This document shows, in pieces, positions 1-5,724 of a DNA stretch of 6,449 nucleotides; the first letter of the stretch is position 1; each line of letters opens with the position of its first letter. Position numbers and translations under genes: made by a program. Source of the stretch: Rubrobacter sp. (lineage in GTDB: Bacteria; Actinomycetota; Rubrobacteria; Rubrobacterales; Rubrobacteraceae); assembly GCA_016781725.1 (NCBI GenBank), contig JADDPU010000630.1, forward strand, positions 1 to 6,449, read 5' to 3'. A model generated the notes under the pieces. It was not told the origin of the DNA. It ran no database searches and saw only the letters and a program-made list of their open reading frames with translations.

Positions 1-1919
1 AGGGCCTCGTAGACCTCTTCCTCGGGGACGCCCTCTATGTCGCTCCTTATAGCGGTGATGGCCGGCGGCTTGCCAGCTTTTATGAGGCCGCGCATGACGG
101 CGAGTACCGAGGCCGCAGCGTCCCCGCGCCGCTCGCCGAAGATGTCCGTGCCCTGCTTGCCCATCAAAACCGGCGGGCGCGGGAAGCGGCCGAAGACCGG
201 CACTGCGTAGTGGGCGTGGCGTAGGAGGAGACGGCCTTTTTCGAGTTGGAGGAGCTCCTCTCGCGTCGTGCCGGAGAAGGAGCGGTAGCTGGAGTTGGTG
301 AGCTCCTCGTCACCGATGCGGCCGTAGAGGCTCGTTGCGGCGTTGCCTATCACCTCGTCGTCCACCTTGCTCCTGAACTGCTGCGCCCCGAATAGCGTGA
401 GGTTGAGGTGCCTGCCGCGGGCGGAGATGTCGACGAGCGTGTCCTTGAGGGATGAGGTCCTCGAGTTGCCCGCCGGGGCGTACTTGTTGAGCTCGTCGAC
501 GAAGATGATGAGCTTGTCCACCCCGAGCCTGGCCGTCTCGGCGAGCTCCCAGATCCTGGAGATAACGCTCGTCACTATGAGGTCCTGCGGAACGCCCGAG
601 AGCTGGGAGATGTCAACTACGCGCATCTCGTTGTCCTCGAACGGCCCGTCGACGCGCGGCAAATCTCCGTGCTCGACGCGGCCGTGGGCGAGCAGGCCGC
701 CGCACTTGTTGGGGAGCACCTTGAAGCGATTGCGGACCTTGGCGATGGTCATGTGGTTGTGACCGTTCCAGGAGGAGACGTTCTTGCCGTCCTCGCGGGC
801 CGCCTCGAAGTAGTCTTCTATCTCGTCCAGTAGCAGGTAGAAGTCCGCGGTGGTCCTGACGCCGCGGTCCCGAAGCTCCTCTATAAACCCGCGGAACTTG
901 TCGTCCATGTCGGAAGGCTCGAAGACGTAGCCCGCGTAGGGGAGCACGTCCCCGAGCTCCCAGATCACCGGGTACACGCAAGAGTCCTCCCCGCGCGCGC
1001 TCCTCAACGTGTTCAGCTTGCGCGCCGGTATCCCTTCGGCGTGCACGATCCGCTCCCCACCCTCCATCCCGTACCGGAGGGGGGCGAAGATCTTGAGGTT
1101 CTCGAACGGCTTGACCTCGAGGCCCAACGAATCGTACATCTCTCGGTCTTCGGGCGGGAGTCCCCGCTGCCCGGCCCGCTCGTAGCGCTCGGCGAGCTCC
1201 GGGTCGTCCTCAGGGGCTTCTACCGGCTTGTCCAGAAACAGGAGATCCGCGCCCTTCACGTTGAACATCAGGGCCGCCACCTTTTTGTCCTTCACGGTCT
1301 GGAAGGTGCTCGAGATGGTAAAGAGGGCGTGGCTGGTCTTGGTCGAGAGACCGCTCATGCCCGTGATGTTCAGGTGGCCGGCCTCGGGACCGAGTAGGTA
1401 GTCGCCGTCCACGTAGAGCGGCGTGCGCTGCGGCGTGCCGTTGGTCCCGCTCTCGTTGCCGTTCTCGTGCAGGAGCATCGGGATCTTGTGCCCCGAGAAG
1501 TCCTCGGCCCCGAGGGCGAACTCGATGGCCGCGGTCGAGGCGAAAAAGACGGGGCCCGTGCGCACCGGGCGCTTGGACTTCTTGCGCTCGTCGCGGTGCT
1601 TGGTGGCCAGGACGCGGGCGCGGAAGACCAGGATCTCGGCCCGCTCTGAGAGCGCCTCCAGCGAGGGGTCGCCGTCGTAGGCGTAGAAGTCGTCCAGGAA
1701 AGACTGGAGATCCGAGTAGCGGCGGGGGTCGTCGAGGACCGCGACGGCTGTTGCGTCCTCGGCCTCGGCGGCGACTATGTGCCCGATGTCGAGGTTCTGG
1801 GCTGGTTCGGTCTCGGCGGTCCAGAAAAAGAACTCGTGGGCCGTGGCCGGGCTCTCCTCGCTGGTGACGACCCGGCCGATGGGGCCCGAGGTCAGGTCAA
1901 GAAAGTTCTCGTGGAGCAT
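1..1919 (-). CDS. HerA/DUF87-like hexameric DNA-translocase ATPase, C-terminus cut by the window edge
   Basis: Seen: 639 full codons are open from ATG 1919 to the left edge with no stop. A Walker A-like loop lies at residues 187-196 (GMSGLSTKTS), followed by a strand-like segment at 214-230 containing FNVKGADLLFLD. Walker B is at 468-481 (DKLIIFVDELNKYA, Asp475-Glu476), a sensor-like stretch at 507-514 (LTLFGAQQ), and a likely inter-subunit segment near 530-560 (Asp536, Glu537 and several Arg). The N-terminal ~130 residues would be the HAS-barrel position of HerA proteins. Known: HerA ATPases form hexameric rings that translocate duplex DNA and work with NurA nuclease. Inferred: this is the motor of a HerA-NurA pair, because the ATG directly follows the TAG of the NurA-like gene, so translation is probably coupled. 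Odd: the Walker A has an extra residue and Ser-Thr where HerA normally has Gly before the Lys, and about 280 residues separate Walker A from B. I recall a similar GxSGxxTKTS loop in bacterial DUF87 ATPases, so it may be a subfamily trait. Cytoplasmic; no signal peptide or membrane segment. The family is fairly sure, the exact role less so. Confidence 0.85.
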   Translation of the reverse strand, partial: MLHENFLDLTSGPIGRVVTSEESPATAHEFFFWTAETEPAQNLDIGHIVAAEAEDATAVAVLDDPRRYSDLQSFLDDFYAYDGDPSLEALSERAEILVFRARVLATKHRDERKKSKRPVRTGPVFFASTAAIEFALGAEDFSGHKIPMLLHENGNESGTNGTPQRTPLYVDGDYLLGPEAGHLNITGMSGLSTKTSHALFTISSTFQTVKDKKVAALMFNVKGADLLFLDKPVEAPEDDPELAERYERAGQRGLPPEDREMYDSLGLEVKPFENLKIFAPLRYGMEGGERIVHAEGIPARKLNTLRSARGEDSCVYPVIWELGDVLPYAGYVFEPSDMDDKFRGFIEELRDRGVRTTADFYLLLDEIEDYFEAAREDGKNVSSWNGHNHMTIAKVRNRFKVLPNKCGGLLAHGRVEHGDLPRVDGPFEDNEMRVVDISQLSGVPQDLIVTSVISRIWELAETARLGVDKLIIFVDELNKYAPAGNSRTSSLKDTLVDISARGRHLNLTLFGAQQFRSKVDDEVIGNAATSLYGRIGDEELTNSSYRSFSGTTREELLQLEKGRLLLRHAHYAVPVFGRFPRPPVLMGKQGTDIFGERRGDAAASVLAVMRGLIKAGKPPAITAIRSDIEGVPEEEVYEA

Positions 1920-3053
1920 CTAGTCCCTCCCGTTCGATGCCAATTGGCGCTCCAGCCTCGCGTAGGTCCGTTCCGAGCCCTGGACGAGGGGCTTTAGGAT
2001 CCTCTCGACGTAGTGGATGGGGTAGATCATGGACGGCCACCTCGGGTCGGGCTTGGCCAGCGGCGCCCGCTCCGCGAGCACCCAGCGCGAGATCTCATCC
2101 ACCATCTCGGGCCCGGTGTCGCGCGGGGCCTCGATCCTCATGAGCGAGCCCAGAGCGTCGGCGCCGCGCTGCGGGGGCCAAACCCTCAAGTACCAGGAGG
2201 TGCGCCGCTCGCTCTGGTCGCGGCGCAGCTGCCAGTCGGGGACGAAGCTCGTGGTGCGCATCCCGGGTTCGAGGTCGAGTAGCATACCTACGTCCTTGCC
2301 GACGAACTCAGGGCGGGCCACGCTCTTTATGAGGCCGATCGCGCGCCGGTTGGACTCCCTGATGTCCCTGAGCTGCCCGTCCACGGCGATCCAGTCGTCC
2401 GAGTTCAGGACCCTATCGTCCCCCTCCCAGCGGCGCAGCATCCCCCCCTCGAGCCGCTCCCTGAGCGCCCTGACCCTCACGCGGGCGCTCTCCCTCATCC
2501 CCACGTAGTCCGAGGGGTCGGTGTACTCCGCGGAGTCGAGGACCAGGTGCGGGGAAGAGGGGACCTCATCGGGGGCGAGCTCGGAGAAGCCGGCGGCGAG
2601 CAACAGTTCCCAGAGCGCTTCGACCCGCGGGTCCCCGGCGCCGCGAGGCAGGATCACGGCCTGCACCACTACCGGCGGGCTCTCGAGCGGCATGCGCGAG
2701 AACCTGCGGTCGCAGCGGTTGATGATCGCGGCGGCTACCGTCGCCACGACGACCGGGACCGTCTCTATGCGCCCGATCTCGCGCGAGCTCTGCACGCCGT
2801 CGAGGAAGTAGCAGAGCCGCGAGGTCCCGTCGTGCTCTCCGAGCTCCCTCGGCCCCGGCGGCTCCTCCAAATGATGCGGCCGGCCCGGGGGCGCCTGCCC
2901 GTCTTCGTCCTCCGCGGGACGCCCGGCGAACTGCTGGGCCTCGAGATCGCAAGAGCCCGCCCCGGCGGTTACATGGATGCCTCGGCGCCCGGCGTCTTCC
3001 AGGGCCCGGCTTATCTTCGCCACAAAGTCTTCGGAAGCCTTACCCGCTAGCAT
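1920..3053 (-). CDS. NurA-like nuclease, partner of the HerA-like ATPase
   Basis: Seen: 377 residues. After an N-terminal helix (1-25) and a Pro/Glu/Gly-rich linker (about 42-77) comes a hydrophobic strand ending in CYFLDGVQSS (81-90, Asp85), then a strand/helix segment at 97-112, DSAEYTD (173-179), a charged helix (187-207), WIAVDGQLRD (221-230, Asp225), AIGLIKSVARPEF (238-250), SLMRIEAPRD (303-312) and a tail with YPIHYVERIL (344-353). Known: NurA nucleases have an RNase H-like fold with a catalytic Asp on the first strand, a later DGxL strand, a following K-containing strand, and a C-terminal R-[IV]-E segment, in this order. NurA degrades single- and double-stranded DNA and is stimulated by HerA. 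The order of motifs plus the adjacent HerA-like gene supports the call; overall similarity is remote. ATG 3053 is the first start after an in-frame TGA 16 codons upstream. It has no good RBS: the nearest GGGGAG is 18 bases away and folded in a small hairpin. Coupling to the gene ending at 3086 is therefore likely. GTG at residue 11 is an alternative start. Confidence 0.75.
   Translation of the reverse strand: MLAGKASEDFVAKISRALEDAGRRGIHVTAGAGSCDLEAQQFAGRPAEDEDGQAPPGRPHHLEEPPGPRELGEHDGTSRLCYFLDGVQSSREIGRIETVPVVVATVAAAIINRCDRRFSRMPLESPPVVVQAVILPRGAGDPRVEALWELLLAAGFSELAPDEVPSSPHLVLDSAEYTDPSDYVGMRESARVRVRALRERLEGGMLRRWEGDDRVLNSDDWIAVDGQLRDIRESNRRAIGLIKSVARPEFVGKDVGMLLDLEPGMRTTSFVPDWQLRRDQSERRTSWYLRVWPPQRGADALGSLMRIEAPRDTGPEMVDEISRWVLAERAPLAKPDPRWPSMIYPIHYVERILKPLVQGSERTYARLERQLASNGRD
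1925..1930 (-). promoter_or_regulatory. Ribosome binding site of the HerA-like gene
   Basis: On the minus strand GGAGGG sits 5 bases before ATG 1919, inside the last codons of the NurA-like gene. It fixes the ATPase start directly after the upstream TAG and suggests coupled translation of the two proteins. Confidence 0.7.
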
Positions 3054-3066
3054 AAGGGCAGTATAC

Positions 3067-3079
3067 GCGGGCTCCCCGC
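3067..3079 (-). repeat. Short inverted repeat in the leader of the NurA-like gene
   Basis: GCGGG, a 3-base loop, and CCCGC form a perfect 5-bp hairpin, 13 bases before ATG 3053 and just after the stop of the preceding gene. On the mRNA it would bury the only purine-rich GGGGAG in the gap. There is no T run, so it is not a terminator. It could tune translation of the nuclease, or be chance in GC-rich DNA. Confidence 0.3.
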
Positions 3080-3085
3080 CGAGGA

Positions 3086-3670
3086 CTATCCCTCTTCGTC
3101 AGGTTCAGGTACAGGAAGCTCGAACTGCCGCTCGGCGAGGCCGACGGCGGAGCGGAAGCTTCTGCGGTCGAGCGGCGTCTCGGCGAAGGCGTCGCGGGCC
3201 ATTCTTTGGACCTTCTTCGCCTCCTGCCTCTGCTCGGGGGCGTTTGGGATCTCCTTGGAGAAAGCGTAGGCGAGGTCGTCGCCGTCGGCGGAGTAGAAGT
3301 GTATGAAGATGCTCTTCTGACGGCCGAGGCCCGTCAGGGCGGCGTCGCCGCTGATTTGGGAGACGTTGAGGAGGGTCGCCGCCGACAGCGGCTCACCCTC
3401 CATCGGGTAGACGGTGAAGGCGAGGCGCACGACGGGGCCGTAGAAGGTCTTGTAGAACTCCAGCTGGCGCACTATGCGCGCCGGGCCTCGGATGCCGTCG
3501 ATCTCGCCCTCCGCGGCTGCGGCCACGATGTGGCCCTCGGGGGGACGCATCGAGTCGCGCCCCTGCGTCGAGACCATACGCGCCTGCGGGCCACGCTCGC
3601 GCACCGCCCGGGCGATGCTCTGCCTGACGCGCTCCGGGAGATCGAGCCCCTTGCCGGTCTTCTCCGTCAA
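3086..3670 (-). CDS. Unrecognised 194-residue protein between the M20 peptidase and the NurA-like nuclease
   Basis: I do not recognise the family. Start: TTG 3670 overlaps the peptidase TGA (bases TTGA, 4-base overlap), a classic coupling arrangement. The same frame stays open far upstream to an ATG at 4498, but that stretch is an out-of-frame shadow of the peptidase gene, so the long version is rejected. An alternative internal start is ATG at residue 32. Seen: a basic, amphipathic N-terminal helix (10-28), then HIVAAAAEGEIDGIRG (47-62) and RIVRQLEFYKTFYGPVVRLAFTVYP (65-89, shown here only by its residues' range and its aromatic core around Phe72-Tyr78). Next come alternating strands around 96-106 and 119-126 (KSIFIHFYSA), a charged helix (145-163), and an acidic Pro-rich tail (186-194). 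There is no signal peptide, membrane segment, metal-binding cluster or P-loop. The mix looks like a compact cytoplasmic alpha/beta fold. Its position, fused by overlap to the peptidase and 32 bases ahead of the nuclease, suggests co-expression with the HerA-NurA pair; a partner or adaptor role is only inference. Confidence 0.7.
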   Translation of the reverse strand: MTEKTGKGLDLPERVRQSIARAVRERGPQARMVSTQGRDSMRPPEGHIVAAAAEGEIDGIRGPARIVRQLEFYKTFYGPVVRLAFTVYPMEGEPLSAATLLNVSQISGDAALTGLGRQKSIFIHFYSADGDDLAYAFSKEIPNAPEQRQEAKKVQRMARDAFAETPLDRRSFRSAVGLAERQFELPVPEPDEEG

Positions 3671-5016
3671 GAGGCGAACCGCCCGAAGAAGCTGGCGAAG
3701 TAGCTGACTGCCTCGAAGTAGTCCTCGAGCCGGATCGACTCGTTGGGGGAGTGGATGCGGCTCTCGGCGTTCGCCACGTTGCCTGTCATGATGGTCGGTA
3801 TGCCGAGCTCGGTGGCGAAGAGCGAGGTAGGCCCCGAGCCGCCGATGGTCGGGAAGACCACGGCGTCCTCGCGCCCGAGCTCCCGCCACGTCTCGAGCGC
3901 GGTCTGGACGACGGGAGAGTCGACAGGCGTCTTCGCCGCCTCGACCCCGTGCAGGTCTACCACCTCTACGTCTTCGAAGCCGCGCCTTCTGAGGTGGGCC
4001 CGGATCAACTCGACGACCGGACCGGGGCTCTGGCCCGACACGAGCCTGAAGTCCATCTTCACGAACGCCTCGGAGGGGACTATGGTCTTCGAGCCCGGTC
4101 CGGTGTAGCCTGACTGTATGCCGGCGATGTTCGCCGTCGGGCGCAGGAGCATCTCGCGCAGCGCCTCCTCGCCGGTCAGTCCCCGGTCGAGCGCCTGAAC
4201 CCCCCACGATGCTCGAAGGGCCCCATCGTCGAACGGGATGCGGCTTATGGCTTCGAGATCCTTCTCCGAGGGCTCGTCGGCGAGGGCGTCGAGGCCGTCC
4301 AGGGTGATCTCGCCGTTCTCGTCCTTGATGGTCCGGAGAGCTTGAATGAGGCGCCAGGCTGGGTTCGGGGCGATGCCGCCGTACATGCTGTGCAGGTCGT
4401 GGGAGGCGCCGCGGGCGCGCAGCTCGACGTAGGCCAGTCCCTTGGTGCCGCAGAAGATCATGGGCCTCCCGGCCTCGTCCTTCATCGAGCCCTCCCACAG
4501 GCAGGCGTCGGCGGCGAGGAGCGGTCCGTTCTCGCGGACGAAAGGCGCCAGGTTTGGGCTCCCGATCTCCTCCTCCCCCTCGATAAAGAACTTGAGCTTG
4601 AAGGGCAGGGGCCCGTGCTCCTCTATATATAGGCGCAGGGCCTGAATGCGGGCGAGCACATCTCCCTTGTCGTCGGCGACGCCGCGGGCGAAGAGGCTGC
4701 CGTCCCGGACCTCGGGCTCGAAAGGGTCGCTCTCCCAGAGCTCAAGCGGCTCGGGCGGCTGCACGTCGTAGTGGCCGTAGGAGAGGAGCGTTCGGCTGCC
4801 TGAGCCGATCTCGGCGTAGACCACCGGGTGCCCGTCCGTCTCCATGAGGCGGGCTTCGGCGCCTGCCTCCTCCAGCTTCGAGCGGACCCACTCCGCGCAG
4901 CCGCGGAAGGCCCCGCTCCCATCCTCCCTGGCCGAGACCGAGGGCATCCGCAAAAACTCGTTCAGCTCTAGGAGCAGCTCCTCTTTCATGTCCTCTACGC
5001 GCGAGTCGAGTCCCAT
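3667..5016 (-). CDS. M20-family zinc dipeptidase/carboxypeptidase (ArgE/DapE/CPG2-CNDP type)
   Basis: Function: a di-zinc amidohydrolase that removes amino acids from dipeptides or short peptides in the cytoplasm; the precise substrate cannot be read from sequence. Seen in the 449 residues: SYGHYDVQPP (79-88, metal His82 and catalytic Asp84), RGVADDKGD (111-119, bridging Asp115), FFIEGEEEIGS (143-153, general base Glu149 and metal Glu150), AADACLWEGS (168-177, metal Asp170), SHDLHSMYGG (205-214, His209 of the dimerisation lid domain), and RIHSPNESI (420-428, metal His422). All expected catalytic and metal residues are present and the length is typical of the CNDP/PepV-like branch. Start: ATG 5016 has GGAAAGG 7 bases upstream; an upstream GTG at 5055 extends the frame by 13 residues but lacks an RBS. 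It is the first gene of the leftward run, and its TGA overlaps the TTG start of the next gene. No signal peptide. The enzyme family is near certain; a tie to the DNA-processing genes rests on operon position alone. Confidence 0.95.
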   Translation of the reverse strand: MGLDSRVEDMKEELLLELNEFLRMPSVSAREDGSGAFRGCAEWVRSKLEEAGAEARLMETDGHPVVYAEIGSGSRTLLSYGHYDVQPPEPLELWESDPFEPEVRDGSLFARGVADDKGDVLARIQALRLYIEEHGPLPFKLKFFIEGEEEIGSPNLAPFVRENGPLLAADACLWEGSMKDEAGRPMIFCGTKGLAYVELRARGASHDLHSMYGGIAPNPAWRLIQALRTIKDENGEITLDGLDALADEPSEKDLEAISRIPFDDGALRASWGVQALDRGLTGEEALREMLLRPTANIAGIQSGYTGPGSKTIVPSEAFVKMDFRLVSGQSPGPVVELIRAHLRRRGFEDVEVVDLHGVEAAKTPVDSPVVQTALETWRELGREDAVVFPTIGGSGPTSLFATELGIPTIMTGNVANAESRIHSPNESIRLEDYFEAVSYFASFFGRFAS

Positions 5017-5023
5017 CGAAAAA

Positions 5024-5030
5024 CCTTTCC
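5024..5030 (-). promoter_or_regulatory. Ribosome binding site of the M20 peptidase
   Basis: GGAAAGG on the minus strand, 7 bases before ATG 5016. This decides the start against the longer GTG 5055 form, which has no purine-rich stretch in front of it. Confidence 0.6.
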
Positions 5031-5058
5031 GTTTCGTCTGCGCTGAGGTTAGCACTTT

Positions 5059-5079
5059 CGCGCTTCGCGTGGCCCACGC
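5059..5079. repeat. Overlapping palindromes between the divergent promoters, candidate operator
   Basis: GCGTGG-C-CCACGC at 5067-5079 is a perfect 6-bp-arm palindrome with one central base. It is partly overlapped by CGCG-CTT-CGCG at 5059-5069. It lies between the two candidate -10 boxes, where a bound regulator could act on both directions. In GC-rich DNA short palindromes also arise by chance, and no regulator is encoded nearby with certainty. Confidence 0.35.
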
Positions 5080-5104
5080 TGGGGGTTGCTGTTATATTGG
5101 GATC

Positions 5105-5108
5105 GGAG
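5105..5108 (+). promoter_or_regulatory. GGAG that bears on the start choice of the rightward membrane protein
   Basis: GGAG lies only 2 bases before ATG 5111 but 8 bases before the in-frame GTG 5117. Normal spacing therefore favours GTG two codons in; if the transcript is near-leaderless, ATG 5111 is favoured instead. Confidence 0.35.
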
Positions 5109-5110
5109 AT

Positions 5111-5635
5111 ATGCCTGTGGAGAAGAGACTTGGTCAGGAGCCGGATCGCCGTCACGGCCGCCCCGCCCGAAAGCGCGCCGACACCTACGAGTTCTGGGCG
5201 GATATAGGGGTAGACGTCGAGAGCATGAGCCCCAAAGCCCAGGCCGTAACGGGCGTGGTGACGGGTGGTTTGATACTCCTCGCCGCGGCGCTACTCATAG
5301 CCTTCACCCAATTGTGGTGGTTGATCTTCGTGTTCGGGTGGGCGGTCTTCCCGGCGTTTGGCGTCTTCGCCCGGGGCGTCGCGGGCCTGGTCGAGACCCG
5401 GTCGGAGCCGCCGGCGGCCAACGCGAAGGAGCGCGAGCTGCTGGAAGCCTTGCAGAGGCGTGGCGAGTTGACGTCGGCCGAGGCGGCGATGGAGACCACC
5501 CTCACCGTAAACGAGGCAGACAAGATGCTCGAGGACCTGGCCGCGAAGGGTCACCTCGACGTGCGGGTGCGCGGGGGAGGGTTGTTCTACGGGCTCTGGG
5601 AGAACGGGCGGGGCGAGCTTCGTGAGGGTAGTTAG
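5111..5635 (+). CDS. Two-pass membrane protein with a winged-helix-like C-terminal domain
   Basis: No family name recognised. Seen in 174 residues: a basic, hydrophilic N terminus (1-25, several Arg/Lys), then two closely spaced hydrophobic segments at about 46-65 (VTGVVTGGLILLAAALLIAF) and 68-90. A linker rich in Pro/Ala/Glu follows, then a cytoplasmic-looking domain at 105-165. That domain reads as helix (RELLEALQRRG), short helix (SAEAAMETT), recognition-type helix (VNEADKMLEDLAAKG) and a beta-wing ending in GGGLFYGLW. The pattern matches the DNA-binding-like winged helix often appended to small membrane proteins in Rubrobacter-type genomes; DNA binding is not proven, and such domains can serve protein contacts. 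The Arg-rich N terminus favours both ends being cytoplasmic. It is transcribed away from the peptidase run, with no gene overlapping its end. Longer frames starting upstream (4844) run through the peptidase gene and the promoter and are rejected; GTG 5117 is an alternative start. Confidence 0.75.
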   Translation: MPVEKRLGQEPDRRHGRPARKRADTYEFWADIGVDVESMSPKAQAVTGVVTGGLILLAAALLIAFTQLWWLIFVFGWAVFPAFGVFARGVAGLVETRSEPPAANAKERELLEALQRRGELTSAEAAMETTLTVNEADKMLEDLAAKGHLDVRVRGGGLFYGLWENGRGELREGS

Positions 5636-5724
5636 TGCTCGCGCCGGAACGCTCTCATGGTATCATTCAGGCCCCGGCTGGGGTTTCGTGTGTGAGATCG
5701 GGAGTGTAGGGTAGGCACGGGTTT
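5636..5724 (+). promoter_or_regulatory. Intergenic gap with candidate extended -10 promoter and a weak hairpin
   Basis: TGG-TATCAT at 5658-5666 fits an extended -10 element (TGn plus TATcaT) for the gene starting at 5725; the -35 position is not convincing. Just downstream CCCC-GGCT-GGGG (5672-5683) followed by TTT is a 4-bp hairpin. It is too weak to call a terminator for the preceding gene and lies after the promoter box. Before ATG 5725 there is only a loose AGG-type RBS at about 5713-5715. Confidence 0.35.

Larger units (their letters stand above)
5017..5110. promoter_or_regulatory. Divergent intergenic control region
   Basis: The 94 bases separate the leftward peptidase run from the rightward membrane-protein gene and must hold both promoters. 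Rightward: TATATT at 5093-5098 is a good -10 but has only a weak TGGCCC at the -35 distance. It would put the transcript start about 5-7 bases before ATG 5111, so the message may be almost leaderless. Leftward: TAACCT (minus strand, 5051-5046) fits TAnnnT, with no clear -35. Between the two candidate -10 boxes lies the palindrome described separately. Box assignments are by eye. Confidence 0.45.

Noticed and set aside
343..1680. Plus-strand frames at 343-762, 1041-1397 and 1423-1680, and the minus-strand frame at 613-981
   Set aside because: All lie inside the HerA-like gene in other frames; the ATPase motifs on either side prove which frame is real.
2547..3050. A 167-codon plus-strand frame opposite the NurA-like gene, and similar ones at 2029-2508 and 2013-2282
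   Set aside because: These are antisense shadows typical of GC-rich genes, with Arg/Pro/Ser-biased translations and no RBS or motif.
3086..4498. A 470-residue minus-strand reading frame starting at ATG 4498
   Set aside because: Its upstream 276 codons run out of frame through the M20 peptidase, whose catalytic motifs are intact, and read as Arg/Gly/Pro-rich shadow. Only the part from TTG 3670 looks like a protein.
4621..4632. AT-rich TATATATA stretch as a promoter
   Set aside because: It sits within the peptidase coding sequence, encodes ordinary codons there, and no start lies suitably downstream.
3206..4645. Plus-strand frames opposite the unknown gene and the peptidase (e.g. 3206-3703, 3743-4108, 4342-4632)
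   Set aside because: Antisense to genes with good motif or overlap evidence; no start signals and biased composition.
4844..5110. Upstream extension of the plus-strand membrane protein to ATG 4844
   Set aside because: It would run antisense through the peptidase N terminus and across the divergent promoter region; the extension is Ser/Arg-rich with no domain.
5672..5686. CCCC-GGCT-GGGG hairpin followed by TTT as a rho-independent terminator
   Set aside because: A 4-bp stem and three T's are too weak, and it lies downstream of the candidate promoter for the next gene.
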